Origin: Xanthomonas arboricola pv. guizotiae | GTDB lineage: Bacteria; Pseudomonadota; Gammaproteobacteria; Xanthomonadales; Xanthomonadaceae | Length of the DNA stretch: 64,000 nt | Direction of reading: 5' to 3' | Assembly: GCF_002940205.1 (NCBI RefSeq) | Contig: NZ_MDSK01000017.1 | Span: 1 to 64,000 of the forward strand | In this document: in pieces, positions 22,350 through 32,334 of the stretch | How the letters are laid out: each line of letters opens with the position of its first letter | Position numbering within the stretch: the first letter of the stretch is position 1 | Notes under the pieces: generated by a model | Told to the model about the DNA's origin: nothing | Seen by the model: the letters and a program-made list of their open reading frames with translations, nothing else | Databases searched by the model: none | Position numbers and translations under genes: made by a program

Positions 22350-24323
22350 ATGACTTATGCCCCCCGTCTTGCCACTGTTTTCGTCAGCCTGCTGTGCCTT
22401 GGCAGCACCACGCTGCATGCCCAAAGCCTCGACCCGCAACTGACCGCCATGCGCGATGCCATCGCCGCTGCAGAGCGCGGCCAGTCCGATGCCGGTCAGC
22501 TCGGTGCCCTGAGCCGTCACCCGCTCTATGGCTGGCTGGAATTTGCCACGCTCAAGCGCAACATCGACAACGTCTCCAACACGCAGGCGCAGGGATTCCT
22601 GCAGCGTTATGCAGGCCAGCCGGTGGCCGAAAGCTTCCGCAGCACCTGGTTGCCGGCGGTGGCGCGTCGTCAGGACTGGACCACGTTGCTGGCCAACTGG
22701 AAACCCACCGACAACGTCGGCCTGCGCTGTGCGCAGCTGACCGCGCGACAGGCAACCGGCAAGCTGGATGCGCAGTGGAGTCGCGATGCGTTGACGTTAT
22801 GGCGCACCGGCAAGGGCCTGCCCGACGCCTGCGATCCGGTGGTCGCCGGGCTGGAGTCGCGCGGTGAGCTGACACCGGCACTGCGGTGGGAACGGGTGGA
22901 AGCCGCAGCCGATGCACAGCAGCCCGCAGTGATGCGCACCGCTGCGCGTGGCCTGCCGGCGGCCGAACTGGCACTGGCCACCGACTACGCTGCCTTTCTC
23001 GACAAGGTTCACCCGCGTGCACCAGGTTGGCCCAGGACCGAGCGCAGCCGGCGCATCGCGGTCGATGGCCTGGCCAAGCTCGCCAAGAGCGACCCGGATG
23101 CGGCCGAGCAGCAGTTGCCGCAGCTGGCCAGCGCGCTTGGTTTCAGCGAGGCGCAGCGCGGCCAGGTGCTTTACCAGATCGCGCTGTGGACGGTGGCGTC
23201 TTACCTGCCGGATTCGGCGCGTCGCCTCAATGCAGTGCCCGATGCCTCGTACGACGAGCGCCTGCACGAATGGCGCGCGCGCGAGGCGATGGCGCGTGGC
23301 GACTGGCCGGCCGCGTTGGCGGCGATCCGCAAGATGCCCGCCACCCAGCGCAGCGATTCGCGCTGGCAGTATTTCGAGGCGCGCCTGGCCGAGAAGACCG
23401 GCGCTGCCGCGGCCGCGCAGCCGCTGTATCGCGCAGCCGCGCAATCACCGACCTTCCACGGCTTCCTGGCCGCCGATCGTCTGCAGCAGCCTTATCGGCT
23501 GTGCCCGTGGGAGCCCAAGGACACCCCGCAGGCCAAGGCCGCCGTCGCGCGCGATCCGGCGTTGCTCCGCGCCATCGCCTTGTTCCAGATCGACCGCCCC
23601 GGTTGGGCCGTGGCCGAGTGGAACGATGCCGCCAGCCGCTTCGACGACACCCAGCGCCGGCTGGCGGTGCAGGTGGCCAGCGAGAATGGCTGGTTCGATC
23701 GCGCAGTGTTCGCGCTCGGCAAGCAGCCGGACGAACAACGCCTGTATGCATTGCGCTTTCCGCTGCATCACGACGACAGCATTCGCCGCGAAGCGGCCAA
23801 GAACGCGATCGACCCGGCCTGGGTGGCAGCGGAGATCCGTGCCGAAAGCATCTTTAATCCGCGCGCGCGCTCGCCTGCCAACGCGATGGGCCTGATGCAG
23901 GTATTGCCGGGCACCGGCGCGGCCGTGGCCAAGGGCATCGCCCTGCCCGGTTACGCGGGCGCCACCAGCCTGTACGAGCCGGACACCAACATCGCCATCG
24001 GCACCGCCTACCTGCGCCAGTTGCTCAATACCTACGGCCTGCCCTACCTCACCATCGCCGCCTACAACGCCGGCCCGGGGCCGACCGGGCGCTGGCAATC
24101 GCAACGGCCCAACTTCGAGCCGGACTTCTGGATCGAGACCATCAGCTACAAGGAAACCCGCGAGTACGTCGCGCGCGTGCTGGCTTTCAGCGTGATCTAC
24201 GACTGGCGGCTCAACGGCGACATGCTGCCGCTGAGCGATCGCCTGATGGGCAAGCTGGTGGACAGGCGCCTGAAGCCGGTGTGCACGCCAGGCCAGGCGA
24301 CCAATAACGCGGCGCAGGACTGA
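22350..24323 (+). CDS. slt: Soluble lytic murein transglycosylase
   Basis: 657 residues, close to E. coli Slt70 length. A signal peptide (about 1-25, ends STTLHAQS) sends it to the periplasm. The long alpha-superhelical U/L domain fills residues 30-480. The lysozyme-like catalytic domain follows: catalytic Glu in [16 protein letters not shown], then [13 protein letters not shown], and the [12 protein letters not shown] loop. It cleaves the MurNAc-GlcNAc bond of peptidoglycan with 1,6-anhydro product, needed for wall turnover and for inserting large envelope machines. ATG 22350 was chosen because it begins the signal peptide. It is followed by a long repeat-rich intergenic stretch. Confidence 0.93.
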   Translation: MTYAPRLATVFVSLLCLGSTTLHAQSLDPQLTAMRDAIAAAERGQSDAGQLGALSRHPLYGWLEFATLKRNIDNVSNTQAQGFLQRYAGQPVAESFRSTWLPAVARRQDWTTLLANWKPTDNVGLRCAQLTARQATGKLDAQWSRDALTLWRTGKGLPDACDPVVAGLESRGELTPALRWERVEAAADAQQPAVMRTAARGLPAAELALATDYAAFLDKVHPRAPGWPRTERSRRIAVDGLAKLAKSDPDAAEQQLPQLASALGFSEAQRGQVLYQIALWTVASYLPDSARRLNAVPDASYDERLHEWRAREAMARGDWPAALAAIRKMPATQRSDSRWQYFEARLAEKTGAAAAAQPLYRAAAQSPTFHGFLAADRLQQPYRLCPWEPKDTPQAKAAVARDPALLRAIALFQIDRPGWAVAEWNDAASRFDDTQRRLAVQVASENGWFDRAVFALGKQPDEQRLYALRFPLHHDDSIRREAAKNAIDPAWVAAEIRAESIFNPRARSPANAMGLMQVLPGTGAAVAKGIALPGYAGATSLYEPDTNIAIGTAYLRQLLNTYGLPYLTIAAYNAGPGPTGRWQSQRPNFEPDFWIETISYKETREYVARVLAFSVIYDWRLNGDMLPLSDRLMGKLVDRRLKPVCTPGQATNNAAQD

Positions 24324-24460
24324 GCTCCCAGTCAGCCGCCAAGCATTGCGGCTGGATGAGGTGGTCGTGCTTGCGCGGTTGCGCGTGGTTGTCTTGGCCT
24401 GGGGCGCAAGCTAGGCGATGCCGCCCTGATACTTGCCTTTCGGTAGGTTCCTAAGCTTCG

Positions 24461-24507
24461 GGCTTTGAGGCTTCAGGCTCTGGGGCTCTGGGGCTCTGAG
24501 GCTCTGA
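24461..24507. repeat. Tandem octamer array, GGCTCTGR-type
   Basis: Six consecutive 7-8 bp units: GGCTTTGA, GGCTTCA, GGCTCTGG, GGCTCTGG, GGCTCTGA, GGCTCTGA. The last four are near identical. Such arrays are slippage-prone; no gene reads through it convincingly. Confidence 0.8.
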
Positions 24508-24919
24508 GGCCAACCAAGCTTTTCCCGTCGTTGCGTTGTTTCGGTGCATCGAAGGCTCGGGTCGTCGAGGGCGCGGTGCCCTCACCGCTTGCGGGACACG
24601 CCGTGAATCCGTCCGTGGAGGCTCGGTGGCGGCGTCCGTGCCGCCACACGGTCCCGCAACCGGCAAGGACACCGCACCAGAAAGTTGGTCGGTAGTCACT
24701 TGAAAGCAGCTTGTTGCACGACGTGCATTGGACGTTGGCCTTTGGGCCGGGCAAGTACACTATCCAAAATGCACATCACGCACTGCTCTTGCCCATGCGC
24801 AGCAGACATCCCGACTGGTTGCCGCTCAACGCGCATCGCGCATTGAACCGGCGCATCGGCATCAAGCAACGCGCATCAAGCATTGCGCTTAGCTGTGCAC
24901 ACCGACCATCTCGACTGGT

Positions 24920-25021
24920 CCTTGCCCGCTCACCGTCGCGGGACCTTACGCGGCATGGATGCCGCGTAAGAGCCTACAGGGACGTACTTGCGGCGTGTCC
25001 TGCGATGGTGGGCGGGCAAGG
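24920..25021. repeat. Nested inverted repeat, REP-like cruciform
   Basis: Outer arms 24920-24944 and 24997-25021 are 25 nt each and complementary except at three positions. Inside, 24945-24956 and 24959-24970 (CTTACGCGGCAT / ATGCCGCGTAAG) form a perfect 12-bp stem with a 2-nt GG loop. The right outer arm is also the start of the first ~97-bp direct repeat, so one element supplies both symmetries. Confidence 0.85.
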
Positions 25022-25245
25022 GCCCTGCAGCAAAGCCACACCGCACCCGCTCTACAGCTGATCTATCCGCAAAGCCGTACTGCCTTGCGGCATGTCCCGC
25101 GATGGCGGGCGGGCAAGGACCCTGCAGCAAAGCCACACCGCACCGGCTCTACAGCTGATCTATCCGCAAAGCCGTAGATCGTCCACTGTGCCTTACGGCA
25201 TGTCCGCGATGATGGGCGGGCAAAGGCCCTGCAGCCAAGCCGCGG
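24991..25245. repeat. Tandem ~97-bp repeat, two full copies and one partial
   Basis: Copy 1 begins at 24991, copy 2 at 25088 (97 bp later), partial copy 3 at 25196. Each starts CGGCRTGTCC and contains TGGGCGGGCAAGG or GCGGGCGGGCAAGG, then CCTGCAGCAAAGCC; copies 1 and 2 end CTACAGCTGATCTATCCGC. About 11 extra bases (near 25178-25189) separate copies 2 and 3. A diverged relative occurs at 62272-62345. Confidence 0.85.
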
Positions 25246-25291
25246 ATCAGTCGCCCTACGACGCACGCACCGCATCGGGCATCATGTCGCG

Positions 25292-26524
25292 ATGAAGATC
25301 TATCTTGTTGGCGGCGCAGTCCGCGATGCCCTGCTTGGCCAGCCCGCTGGCGACCGCGACTGGGTGGTGGTCGGTGCCGATCAGGCGCAGATGGAGCGCC
25401 TGGGCTTCAAACCGGTGGGGAAGGATTTCCCGGTGTTCCTGCATCCGCGCAGCGGCGAGGAGTATGCATTGGCGCGTACCGAGCGCAAGTCCGGGCGCGG
25501 CTATCGCGGCTTCGTGGTGGATGCCGATCCGTCGGTGACGCTGGAAGAGGATCTGCTGCGCCGCGACTTCACCATCAACGCGATCGCGCGCGACGAGGAC
25601 ACCGGCGAGCTGTTCGATCCGTATGGCGGCGCGCGCGATCTGCAGGCGCGCGTGCTGCGGCACGTGGGGCCGGCCTTTGTCGAAGATCCCGTGCGCGTGT
25701 TGCGCGCTGCCCGCTTCATGGCACGCCTGGCACCGCTGGGTTTCACTGTCGCGCCAGAGACTGCGGCACTGATGCGCGAGATGGCCGCCAGCGGCGAGCT
25801 GGACAGCCTGGTGCCCGAACGCGTGTGGCAGGAATTGCGCCGCGTGCTGGAAAGTGCGCAGCCGTCGGCATTCCTGCGCACGCTGCACGACACCGATGCG
25901 CTGCGCATCATCCTGCCCGAGATCGATGCACTGTATGGCGTGCCGCAACGTGCCGAGTTTCATCCGGAGGTGGATACCGGCATTCACCAGGAAATGGTCA
26001 GCGACATGGCTGCGCGACTGGCGCCCGGCGACGCGCTGGTGGGCTTTGCCGCATTGACCCACGACCTGGGCAAGGCACTCACGCCAGCGGAAGAATGGCC
26101 GCGCCACATCATGCACGAACAGCGCGGCGTTGCCCCGCTGCAGGCAGTGTGCGAGCGGCTCAAAGTGCCGCAGGATTATCGCCAGCTCGCCATCGCCGCC
26201 TGCCGCGAACACTTGAACGTGCATCGCCTGGCCGAGCTGCGCGACCGCACCGTGCACGAGCTGCTGGTGCGCTGCGACGCGTTCCGCCGCCCCGAGCGCA
26301 TCGCACAACTCGCGCTGGTCTGCGAAGCCGACAAGCGTGGCCGACTGGGCAGCGAAGATGCCGCATACCCACAGGGCGAACAGCTCAAGCGCCTGCATGC
26401 CGCTGCGCTGGCCATCAATGCGCGCGACCTGGCGGCACAAGGCCTGCAGGGCCCGCAGATCGGCGAGGCATTGGCGAAGGCGCGGATTGCGGCGATTGCG
26501 GCCGCAAGAAAGCCCGGCACGTAG
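25292..26524 (+). CDS. cca: CCA-adding tRNA nucleotidyltransferase
   Basis: 410 residues, normal for the gammaproteobacterial class. It adds or repairs the 3' CCA of tRNAs in the cytoplasm. Catalytic nucleotidyltransferase motif [13 protein letters not shown] followed by GDRDWVVVG (metal-binding Asp pair), then [12 protein letters not shown] and the [15 protein letters not shown] region. An HD phosphohydrolase domain ([16 protein letters not shown]) occupies the second half, as in E. coli Cca. ATG 25292 is the first in-frame codon of the conserved N terminus. It converges on TBDR 2, with a terminator-like hairpin between. Confidence 0.96.
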   Translation: MKIYLVGGAVRDALLGQPAGDRDWVVVGADQAQMERLGFKPVGKDFPVFLHPRSGEEYALARTERKSGRGYRGFVVDADPSVTLEEDLLRRDFTINAIARDEDTGELFDPYGGARDLQARVLRHVGPAFVEDPVRVLRAARFMARLAPLGFTVAPETAALMREMAASGELDSLVPERVWQELRRVLESAQPSAFLRTLHDTDALRIILPEIDALYGVPQRAEFHPEVDTGIHQEMVSDMAARLAPGDALVGFAALTHDLGKALTPAEEWPRHIMHEQRGVAPLQAVCERLKVPQDYRQLAIAACREHLNVHRLAELRDRTVHELLVRCDAFRRPERIAQLALVCEADKRGRLGSEDAAYPQGEQLKRLHAAALAINARDLAAQGLQGPQIGEALAKARIAAIAAARKPGT

Positions 26525-26671
26525 CCGATGCATCGCGCATACCATTGTCGAAACGCGACAGGGATGTAGCCGTGCCAAGCAAAGCGTTGCTGCACCGAAA
26601 CTGGCTGGCGAAAGATCCGCCGGCAACCGTCAGCGACTCATTGCAACCGCGAGTCGCCGCCATCGCAACAA

Positions 26672-26695
26672 GGCGGCTGCCCGAGAGCAGCCGCC
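26672..26695 (-). terminator. Terminator-like hairpin after TBDR 2
   Basis: GGCGGCTGC pairs perfectly with GCAGCCGCC across a 6-nt loop. On the minus strand it lies about 10 bp past the TBDR 2 stop and is followed by TTGTTG, a modest U tract. It may serve cca from the other side as well. Confidence 0.65.
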
Positions 26696-26704
26696 CGGCC
26701 GACG

Positions 26705-29368
26705 TCACAGCTTGAAATTCAGGCTCAGCATGAAGGAGCGACCGTTCTTGTAGATGTAGTACGGCTGGTTCTTGTTGCCGATATAGCTGAAGTAGGTTTC
26801 ATCCAGCAGATTGGTGGCTTCCAGCGCCACGCGCAGGCGCTCGGTGGCCTGGTAGCCGAACGAGGCATCGACCTGGGTGAACGCATCGGTCATCTGCTGG
26901 CCGTTGAGGCGGCCGATCTGGGTGAAGTATTCCGAGCGCCAGCCCAGATTCACCCGAGCGCTCCATTTGCCCTGCTCGTAGTACGGGCTGATGTTGTAGG
27001 CGTTGCGCGAGTTGTACGGCAGGCTGTAATCGCCGTCGGTTTCGGAATCGGAATAGGTGTAGTTGGCCACCACGCCGAAGCCGTTGCCGAAGTTGTGCTG
27101 CAGGTTGAGCGCCACGCCGCGCACCTTGGCATCGCCGGCGTTGGTCGGCACGGAGGTCTGATAGGTGCTCGAGCCGCCGGTGGCGTTGTTGAAGAACACC
27201 CGGTCTTCCACGGTGGTCAGGATGTAGTTGGAGATATCGCGCGAGAAGAACTCGCCGCTGAGCAGGCTGCTGTCGGAGAAGTACCACTCCAGCGATGCGC
27301 CCAGGTTGGTGGACTCGTACGGACTCAATCCAGGATTGCCCGTGGACGCGGTGAGCGTGGTGTCGTCGGTAGCCACGTACGGGGTCATGTTGGTGTAGCG
27401 CGGCCGTGCGATCACCTTGGAGGCAGCAAAGCGCAGCATCAGATCGTCGCGCAGGTCGTAGGCGATGTTGAAGGACGGCAACCACTTGCCGTAGCTGTTG
27501 AGGAAGTTGACCGGCGTATAGCCGCCACCGGGCGCGTAGCTGAAACCATCGGTGGAATCACGGGTGTGCACGTAACGCACGCCAACGTTGCCGCGGTAGC
27601 GCTCGCCGGAAAAATTGCCCTGCAGGAACCAGGCGCGGTTCTGTTCTGCGATGCTGTAGTTGCCGGCGTAGCTGATCGGCAAGCCGTCATCGCCTTCCAG
27701 GCCACCGATGTACTGGCTGATGGCGGCGCTGTTGATGGTCGACCAGCGCTGCATGTCGGCGCTGGTCGACAAGCCGTCCAGATAGCCCGACGGCGTGGTG
27801 CCCGGCGAGAACGCGGCCAGCGTGCTGCCGTCGTTCGGGGTCCAGGTGCGGCTGTAGGAGGACTGCCCGGTGGCGTGATTGGTCAGCTTGATGCCGGTCA
27901 GGATCTGGGTGAACGGCCCCCACTCCACCGCATGGTCGAAGTCCAGCTGCAGGTAGCGTTCCTTGTCGTACTGCGGGCTGTGGCTGGCCGAGGCATTGTT
28001 GAGCTGCATCGCCGCCGCGTTGGTGGGGTCGGTGCTGTAGTCCATCGCGGTGCGGCGCCCGTCGATGTTGTAGCTGTAACCGGCGAGGTTGCGGAACTGG
28101 ATGCCGTAGATGCGCTCGGCACCGCCCTGCGAACTGGTGTAGCCCACCTGGCTGGACGCATTCCAGCCATCGCCATGCCAGTCGGCGCGTAGATGGATGC
28201 TGCCGGTGCTGACCTCGCTGTTGCGCAGGTAGCCGTCCAGGTAGGTGTTGGACTGGTCGCCGAACGTACCCGAGGTCGCCACCCCGTTCTCGAAGCCCAG
28301 CGCCTGCGCATCGCCGGGGGTGGAACCCCAGTAGCCGTAGCGGCTCTGGTTGTAGTTGTCGAAACTCTCCTTGACGTACAAACCGGTCAGGTTGAGCTCG
28401 AAATCGGCATCCGGCTTCCACTGCAACGCCGCGCTGACGCCATCGCGCTTGCGCGTCTGCTGGAACAACGCGGTGTTGATCGAGGTCGGAAACACCCCGG
28501 TGTTGTTGCCAACCACGGCCGCCGGAAACCCTGCGCCTTGCACGTTGTCGTAGCCGAAGAGTTCCACGCCATCGCGGCGCAGCACGCGCTGCGAATGCAT
28601 CACCGAGGTGAGCACACCGAGCGTTTCATCCTGGTTCTTCCAGCTGTACAGCGCCGAGGCATTCGGCTTGCCCTCCTCGGAACGATCGTTGTAGCCGTAG
28701 CTCAGCGTGCCGGTCAGGGTGTTGCGCTCAAGATCCAGCGGCTTGCGCGTGTGCACGATCACGGTGCCGCCGATCGAGCCCTCGTCGATGCGTGCTTCCG
28801 GTGTCTTGTAGACCTCCATCAGGCCGACCACTTCCGGCGCCAGCGTGCTGTAGTTGAACGAGCGGCTGTCCGGGTCGTTGGGATCGCCGCCCCAACTGGT
28901 GGAGGCAATGGTCTGGCCGTTGAGCAGCACGCGATTGAGTGCCGGATCGGTGCCGAGGATGCTGACCTTTTCGCCTTCGCCGAACTGGCGATCCACGGTG
29001 ATGCCGGACAGGCGCGACAGCGACTCGGCGACATTGGTGTCGGGGAATTTGCCGATGTCTTCGGCGCTGATCGCATCGACGATCGCATCGGCATTGCGTT
29101 TGACGTTGAGTGCCTTGCCGAGGCTGGCCTGATAGCCGACGACCTTGACCTCGTCCAGCGTGGACACCGAAGGATTGGTTTGCGCGGGCGCCTGTTCCTG
29201 CGGGGCTGCAGCCTGCTCCTGCGCACCTGCAGGCAACGCGGCAAGACCTGCCAGGGCAGCGCCACCGATCAACAGAGTGCGGACTGCAGTACTCAATGGG
29301 GTGCGGCGCAGCGGGTGCGCATGACAGAACAGGTGACGGGACAACTCGAACACACGGGAAGACGGCAT
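26705..29368 (-). CDS. TonB-dependent receptor next to nag genes (TBDR 2)
   Basis: 887 residues. The start at 29368 begins MPSSRVFELSRH, followed by a hydrophobic stretch and an Ala/Gln/Pro-rich segment ending the leader (AALPAGAQEQ). The plug includes LDEVKVVGYQASLGKALNVK, AISAEDIGKFPDTNVAESLSR and RVLLNGQTI; the C terminus ends SFMLSLNFKL, typical of carbohydrate-type TBDRs in xanthomonads. Position immediately after nagA, same strand, and a NagQ-like palindrome about 200 bp upstream suggest a GlcNAc or chito-oligosaccharide substrate, but this is contextual inference. A separate promoter is likely given the 775-bp gap from nagA. Confidence 0.9.
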   Translation of the reverse strand: MPSSRVFELSRHLFCHAHPLRRTPLSTAVRTLLIGGAALAGLAALPAGAQEQAAAPQEQAPAQTNPSVSTLDEVKVVGYQASLGKALNVKRNADAIVDAISAEDIGKFPDTNVAESLSRLSGITVDRQFGEGEKVSILGTDPALNRVLLNGQTIASTSWGGDPNDPDSRSFNYSTLAPEVVGLMEVYKTPEARIDEGSIGGTVIVHTRKPLDLERNTLTGTLSYGYNDRSEEGKPNASALYSWKNQDETLGVLTSVMHSQRVLRRDGVELFGYDNVQGAGFPAAVVGNNTGVFPTSINTALFQQTRKRDGVSAALQWKPDADFELNLTGLYVKESFDNYNQSRYGYWGSTPGDAQALGFENGVATSGTFGDQSNTYLDGYLRNSEVSTGSIHLRADWHGDGWNASSQVGYTSSQGGAERIYGIQFRNLAGYSYNIDGRRTAMDYSTDPTNAAAMQLNNASASHSPQYDKERYLQLDFDHAVEWGPFTQILTGIKLTNHATGQSSYSRTWTPNDGSTLAAFSPGTTPSGYLDGLSTSADMQRWSTINSAAISQYIGGLEGDDGLPISYAGNYSIAEQNRAWFLQGNFSGERYRGNVGVRYVHTRDSTDGFSYAPGGGYTPVNFLNSYGKWLPSFNIAYDLRDDLMLRFAASKVIARPRYTNMTPYVATDDTTLTASTGNPGLSPYESTNLGASLEWYFSDSSLLSGEFFSRDISNYILTTVEDRVFFNNATGGSSTYQTSVPTNAGDAKVRGVALNLQHNFGNGFGVVANYTYSDSETDGDYSLPYNSRNAYNISPYYEQGKWSARVNLGWRSEYFTQIGRLNGQQMTDAFTQVDASFGYQATERLRVALEATNLLDETYFSYIGNKNQPYYIYKNGRSFMLSLNFKL

Positions 29369-30143
29369 TGCGTAGACCTCTTGACGGATGTCAGGTGGCA
29401 ACCATGTGGTTGCACGACAACGCGCGATGCGCGTGACATGCCCGCACTCCGTCCCCTGTGCCGGATGCGAGCAGCGTCCCGCACCGCCGTAGCGGCATGC
29501 GGGTCAGCGCCAGTCCGACCAGCGGCCGGACGACAACGCTTTCAAGATTTCACAAGTGGCTCCTGCTCGCTGACAACGTTATCAGCGAAGGTGCCTTTCG
29601 CAGCCGGGGCTGTCAACTCGCTGCCACAAATGGCCGGTTTCATGCCTGAAACCGCACCGACGACGCAGATATTGGAATGACGGCGTGATCGCGTTCGCAC
29701 TCATTGCATCGATGAGCAGACCACTGCGCGTAGCGGCCCGATGCCACAAGGCTGCGCAGCCGGATGTTGCGATGCAGAGTGTGTTGCAGGCTTTGATGTA
29801 GTGGATGGTGTATGCAGCGCATTGCCAAACCACTGCGATTGCAGTGCTGACGTGCTGCAAGCGCATGCGGCTGCAGTCATCGTCGAGCGTCTACTGCAAC
29901 GGAAAGCGCGTCGGTTGCACTACGTGTTGCGTGACGCCGGAAGCGCCCGAGTTCCGCTTGGCTGCTCCATCGTTCGACACTGATGCCTTTCCGGAGCTTG
30001 GCGAAAGCACGCCCTGCACTCGCGCACGCACGCACGCTCATGCTGCAGCGTACCGACGATGGCGGTTCGCTGCGGACACGACCGCAAACAAGGTTTCAAA
30101 CGCATCGCGCCGCACGAACGGGTTCGTGCGGCGGCGCGCGGAC
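29369..30143. promoter_or_regulatory. Upstream region of TBDR 2, with NagQ-like palindrome
   Basis: 775 bp between the nagA stop and the TBDR 2 start; no gene recognised. TGACAACGTTATCA at 29571-29584 is a near-perfect palindrome with the central CG usual for LacI-family operators; a weaker half match (GACAACGCTTTCA) lies at 29532-29544. A nearly identical core occurs upstream of TBDR 3 at 45829-45840. The region between 29650 and 29960 is richer in A+T and in short CTGCA/TTGCA words. Assignment to NagQ is inference. Confidence 0.5.
30109..30132 (-). terminator. Hairpin just after nagA
   Basis: Perfect 10-bp inverted repeat GCCGCACGAA / TTCGTGCGGC with a 4-nt loop, 11 bp past the nagA stop. 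No long U tract follows, so it may stop transcription weakly or stabilise the 3' end. Confidence 0.55.
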
Positions 30144-31298
30144 TTACTCGCGCTGCCCGGCCACCCAGGTGGCAAGCACCTGCACGTCGGCATCCACCAG
30201 CACCAGATCGGCCTGATAGCCGGGTGCAATGCGGCCCAGGCGCTGGCCCAGCCCGATGCACTGCGCCGGATAGGTGGATGCCATGCGCGCGGCTTCGGCC
30301 AGGTCCACGCCCAGCCACTGCACGCTGTTGCGCACGGCCGTGGCCATGTCCAGCGCCGAGCCGGCCAGTGCGCCGTCGGCATTGCGCACCACGCCGTCCA
30401 CGGCAGTGATGGTTTCGCCGTACAGGTCGAAACCGGGGCTGTCGGCGCCGACCATCGGCATGGCGTCGGTAACCAGCAACAGTTTGCCGCGCGGTTTGGC
30501 GGCCAGCGCCACGCGCAGGCTGGCAGGATGCACGTGCACGCCATCGACGATGATGCCGCACCACACATCGGGGTCTTCCAGTGCGGCGCCGACCGCGCTG
30601 GGCTCGCGCCCGGCCAGTTGCGACATCGCGTTGTACAGATGGGTGAAACCGCTGACGCCGGCGGCAATGCCGTCGCGCGCCTGCTCGTAGCTGGCCGCGG
30701 TGTGGCCGGCAAACACGATCGCGCCGCCGGCGACAAAGGCGCGGATGTCGTCCAGCGGCACGCGCTCGGGTGCGAGCGTGATCAGGGTGACGCCGTTGTC
30801 CAGCGAGGTATCGACGGCAATCTCGTGCGCGTCGGGCAGGCGGAACTTGTGCGCGTCGTGCGTGCCCTTGCGGGCCGGGCTCAGGTACGGGCCTTCCAGA
30901 TGGATGCCGAGTACGCCGGGCACGCCTTGCGCGATGGCCTGGCGCGTGGCGGCGATCGCCTCGGCCATCACCTCGGCGGTGTCGCTGATCAGCGTCGGCA
31001 GCATGCCGGTGGTGCCGTAGCGGCGATGCGCGGCCGCGATCGTGGCCAGCGCCTGCGGGTCGCGCGCGTTGTTGAACAACACGCCACCACCGCCGTTGAC
31101 CTGGATGTCGATGAAGCCGGGCAGCAAGGTGGCGCCGCCCAGATCCACGCGCGTCTGCGCCTGCACAACGGGCGCATCGTCGGCCGCCACCACCGCCTGG
31201 ATCTGCGTGCCGGCCAGCAGGACCACCTGCCCATCCTGCAAGCCATCGTCGGTGAGCACGCGTGCATTGCACAACGCTTGAATCGGGGGAGCATCCAT
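30144..31298 (-). CDS. nagA: N-acetylglucosamine-6-phosphate deacetylase
   Basis: 384 residues. Amidohydrolase-superfamily enzyme converting GlcNAc-6-P to GlcN-6-P plus acetate in the cytoplasm. Landmarks: LLPGFIDIQVNGGGGVLFN, IHLEGPYLSP (metal-binding Glu), VFAGHTAASYEQAR (His), FTHLYNAMSQL (His) and VTDAMPMVG (catalytic Asp). ATG 31298 lies 2 bp after the stop of the SIS-domain gene. Start chosen because upstream frame is a shadow of that gene. Last gene of the nag operon before a hairpin. Confidence 0.94.
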   Translation of the reverse strand: MDAPPIQALCNARVLTDDGLQDGQVVLLAGTQIQAVVAADDAPVVQAQTRVDLGGATLLPGFIDIQVNGGGGVLFNNARDPQALATIAAAHRRYGTTGMLPTLISDTAEVMAEAIAATRQAIAQGVPGVLGIHLEGPYLSPARKGTHDAHKFRLPDAHEIAVDTSLDNGVTLITLAPERVPLDDIRAFVAGGAIVFAGHTAASYEQARDGIAAGVSGFTHLYNAMSQLAGREPSAVGAALEDPDVWCGIIVDGVHVHPASLRVALAAKPRGKLLLVTDAMPMVGADSPGFDLYGETITAVDGVVRNADGALAGSALDMATAVRNSVQWLGVDLAEAARMASTYPAQCIGLGQRLGRIAPGYQADLVLVDADVQVLATWVAGQRE

Positions 31299-31300
31299 GT

Positions 31301-32329
31301 TCAAACGGTTTCCGTGACCTTGTTCAAATGCGGCGGCAGATCGGGATTGTTGCCACGCTGCAGGGCCAGCGCGTTGATCGCGCGGTAGAAGCTCTGCACG
31401 GTCAGCAGCGGCGCGCTGGCCGGGTGCGCCGCATCCACGAGCGGCAGGTCGCCGTCGGGCGCGGCCAGCCATACCTGCGCGCCACGCGCACGGAATTCGG
31501 CCGCGAGCGCACGCGTGCCGGCGCCGGTTTCGTCGGGCTGGGCGAACACCAGCACCGGGAAGCCCGGCCCCACCAGCGCCATCGGGCCGTGCTTGACCTC
31601 AGCCGAGCTATACGCCTCGGCATGCAGGCCGCAGGTTTCCTTGAACTTCAGCGCCGCTTCCTGCGCCGCGCCCAGGCCCAGGCCGCGACCGAGCACGAAC
31701 AGGTTGTGTGCCGGCACCAGGCCGGCCGTGAGCGCGGACCAGTCGGCCTGCCAGGCGGCGCGCAACTGCTGCGGCAGTGCCTCCACCGCCGCCAGCAGGG
31801 CCGGGTCGTTCTTCCACACCGCGCCCAGGTGCAGCAGCGCAGCCAGCGAGGCGAGATAACTCTTGGTGGCGGCAACGCTTTTTTCCGGGCCTGCGCCCAG
31901 CGGAATCACCACCTCGGCCAGCTGCGCCAGCGGCGAATCCTCGACGTTGACCAGCGCGACCACGCGCGCGCCGGCCGCCTTGGCGGCCTCGGCATTGCGC
32001 AGCAGGTCCGGGCTCTTGCCCGATTGCGAAATCACGATGTACAGCGCGCCGCGCAACTGCAGCGGCGATGCGTAGACCGAGCCCACCGACGGCGATGCAG
32101 AGGCGGTCACGATGCCGAGTTGTGTTTCGAACAGATACTTGGCGTAGGTCGCCGCATGATCGGAACTGCCGCGTGCGCAGGTCACCACGAACGGCGGCGG
32201 CGTGTCGCGCAGCGACTGCGCGAGGGCGGCGACGGTGTCGGCATTGCGGGCGAACTGTGCGGCGACCACGTCGGCGGTCTGCGCCGCCTCGCGGAACATC
32301 AAGGTCTCGGTTTCGGTGGGAAGGCTCAT
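31301..32329 (-). CDS. nagB-II: SIS-domain glucosamine-6-phosphate deaminase-type enzyme (NagB-II)
   Basis: 342 residues with two SIS sugar-isomerase domains: the first around VVTCARGSSDHAATYAKYL and ISQSGKSPDLLRNAEAA, the second around FVLGRGLGLGAAQEAALK and AEAYSSAEVKHGPMALV. It resembles the isomerase half of GlmS but has no glutaminase domain, as expected for the alternative GlcN-6-P deaminase that yields fructose-6-P and ammonia. It lies 5 bp after nagQ and 2 bp before nagA, in the usual order for Xanthomonas and Shewanella nag clusters. Confidence 0.88.
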   Translation of the reverse strand: MSLPTETETLMFREAAQTADVVAAQFARNADTVAALAQSLRDTPPPFVVTCARGSSDHAATYAKYLFETQLGIVTASASPSVGSVYASPLQLRGALYIVISQSGKSPDLLRNAEAAKAAGARVVALVNVEDSPLAQLAEVVIPLGAGPEKSVAATKSYLASLAALLHLGAVWKNDPALLAAVEALPQQLRAAWQADWSALTAGLVPAHNLFVLGRGLGLGAAQEAALKFKETCGLHAEAYSSAEVKHGPMALVGPGFPVLVFAQPDETGAGTRALAAEFRARGAQVWLAAPDGDLPLVDAAHPASAPLLTVQSFYRAINALALQRGNNPDLPPHLNKVTETV

Positions 32330-32334
32330 CGTGC

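Larger units (their letters stand above)
24324..25291. other. Repeat-rich intergenic region between slt and cca
   Basis: Nearly 1 kb with no credible gene. It holds, in order: an octamer tandem array (24461-24507); a GC-rich segment around 24540-24680 with inverted and palindromic runs; a nested inverted repeat (24920-25021); and two full and one partial copy of a ~97-bp unit (24991-25245). Short translated frames here are low-complexity and look like by-products of the repeats. The cca promoter must lie near the right end. Confidence 0.75.

Noticed and set aside
24991..25245. Possible CRISPR array, because of regularly spaced repeats.
   Set aside because: Units are contiguous 97-bp tandem copies without unique spacers, and there are no cas genes.
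24465..25295. Short open frames in the slt-cca gap that could be called small hypothetical proteins.
   Set aside because: They are low-complexity, occur in all frames, and follow the repeats rather than a start with ribosome site.
29741..31388. Plus-strand frame opposite nagA and upstream region.
   Set aside because: Shadow of nagA with no domain or ribosome site.
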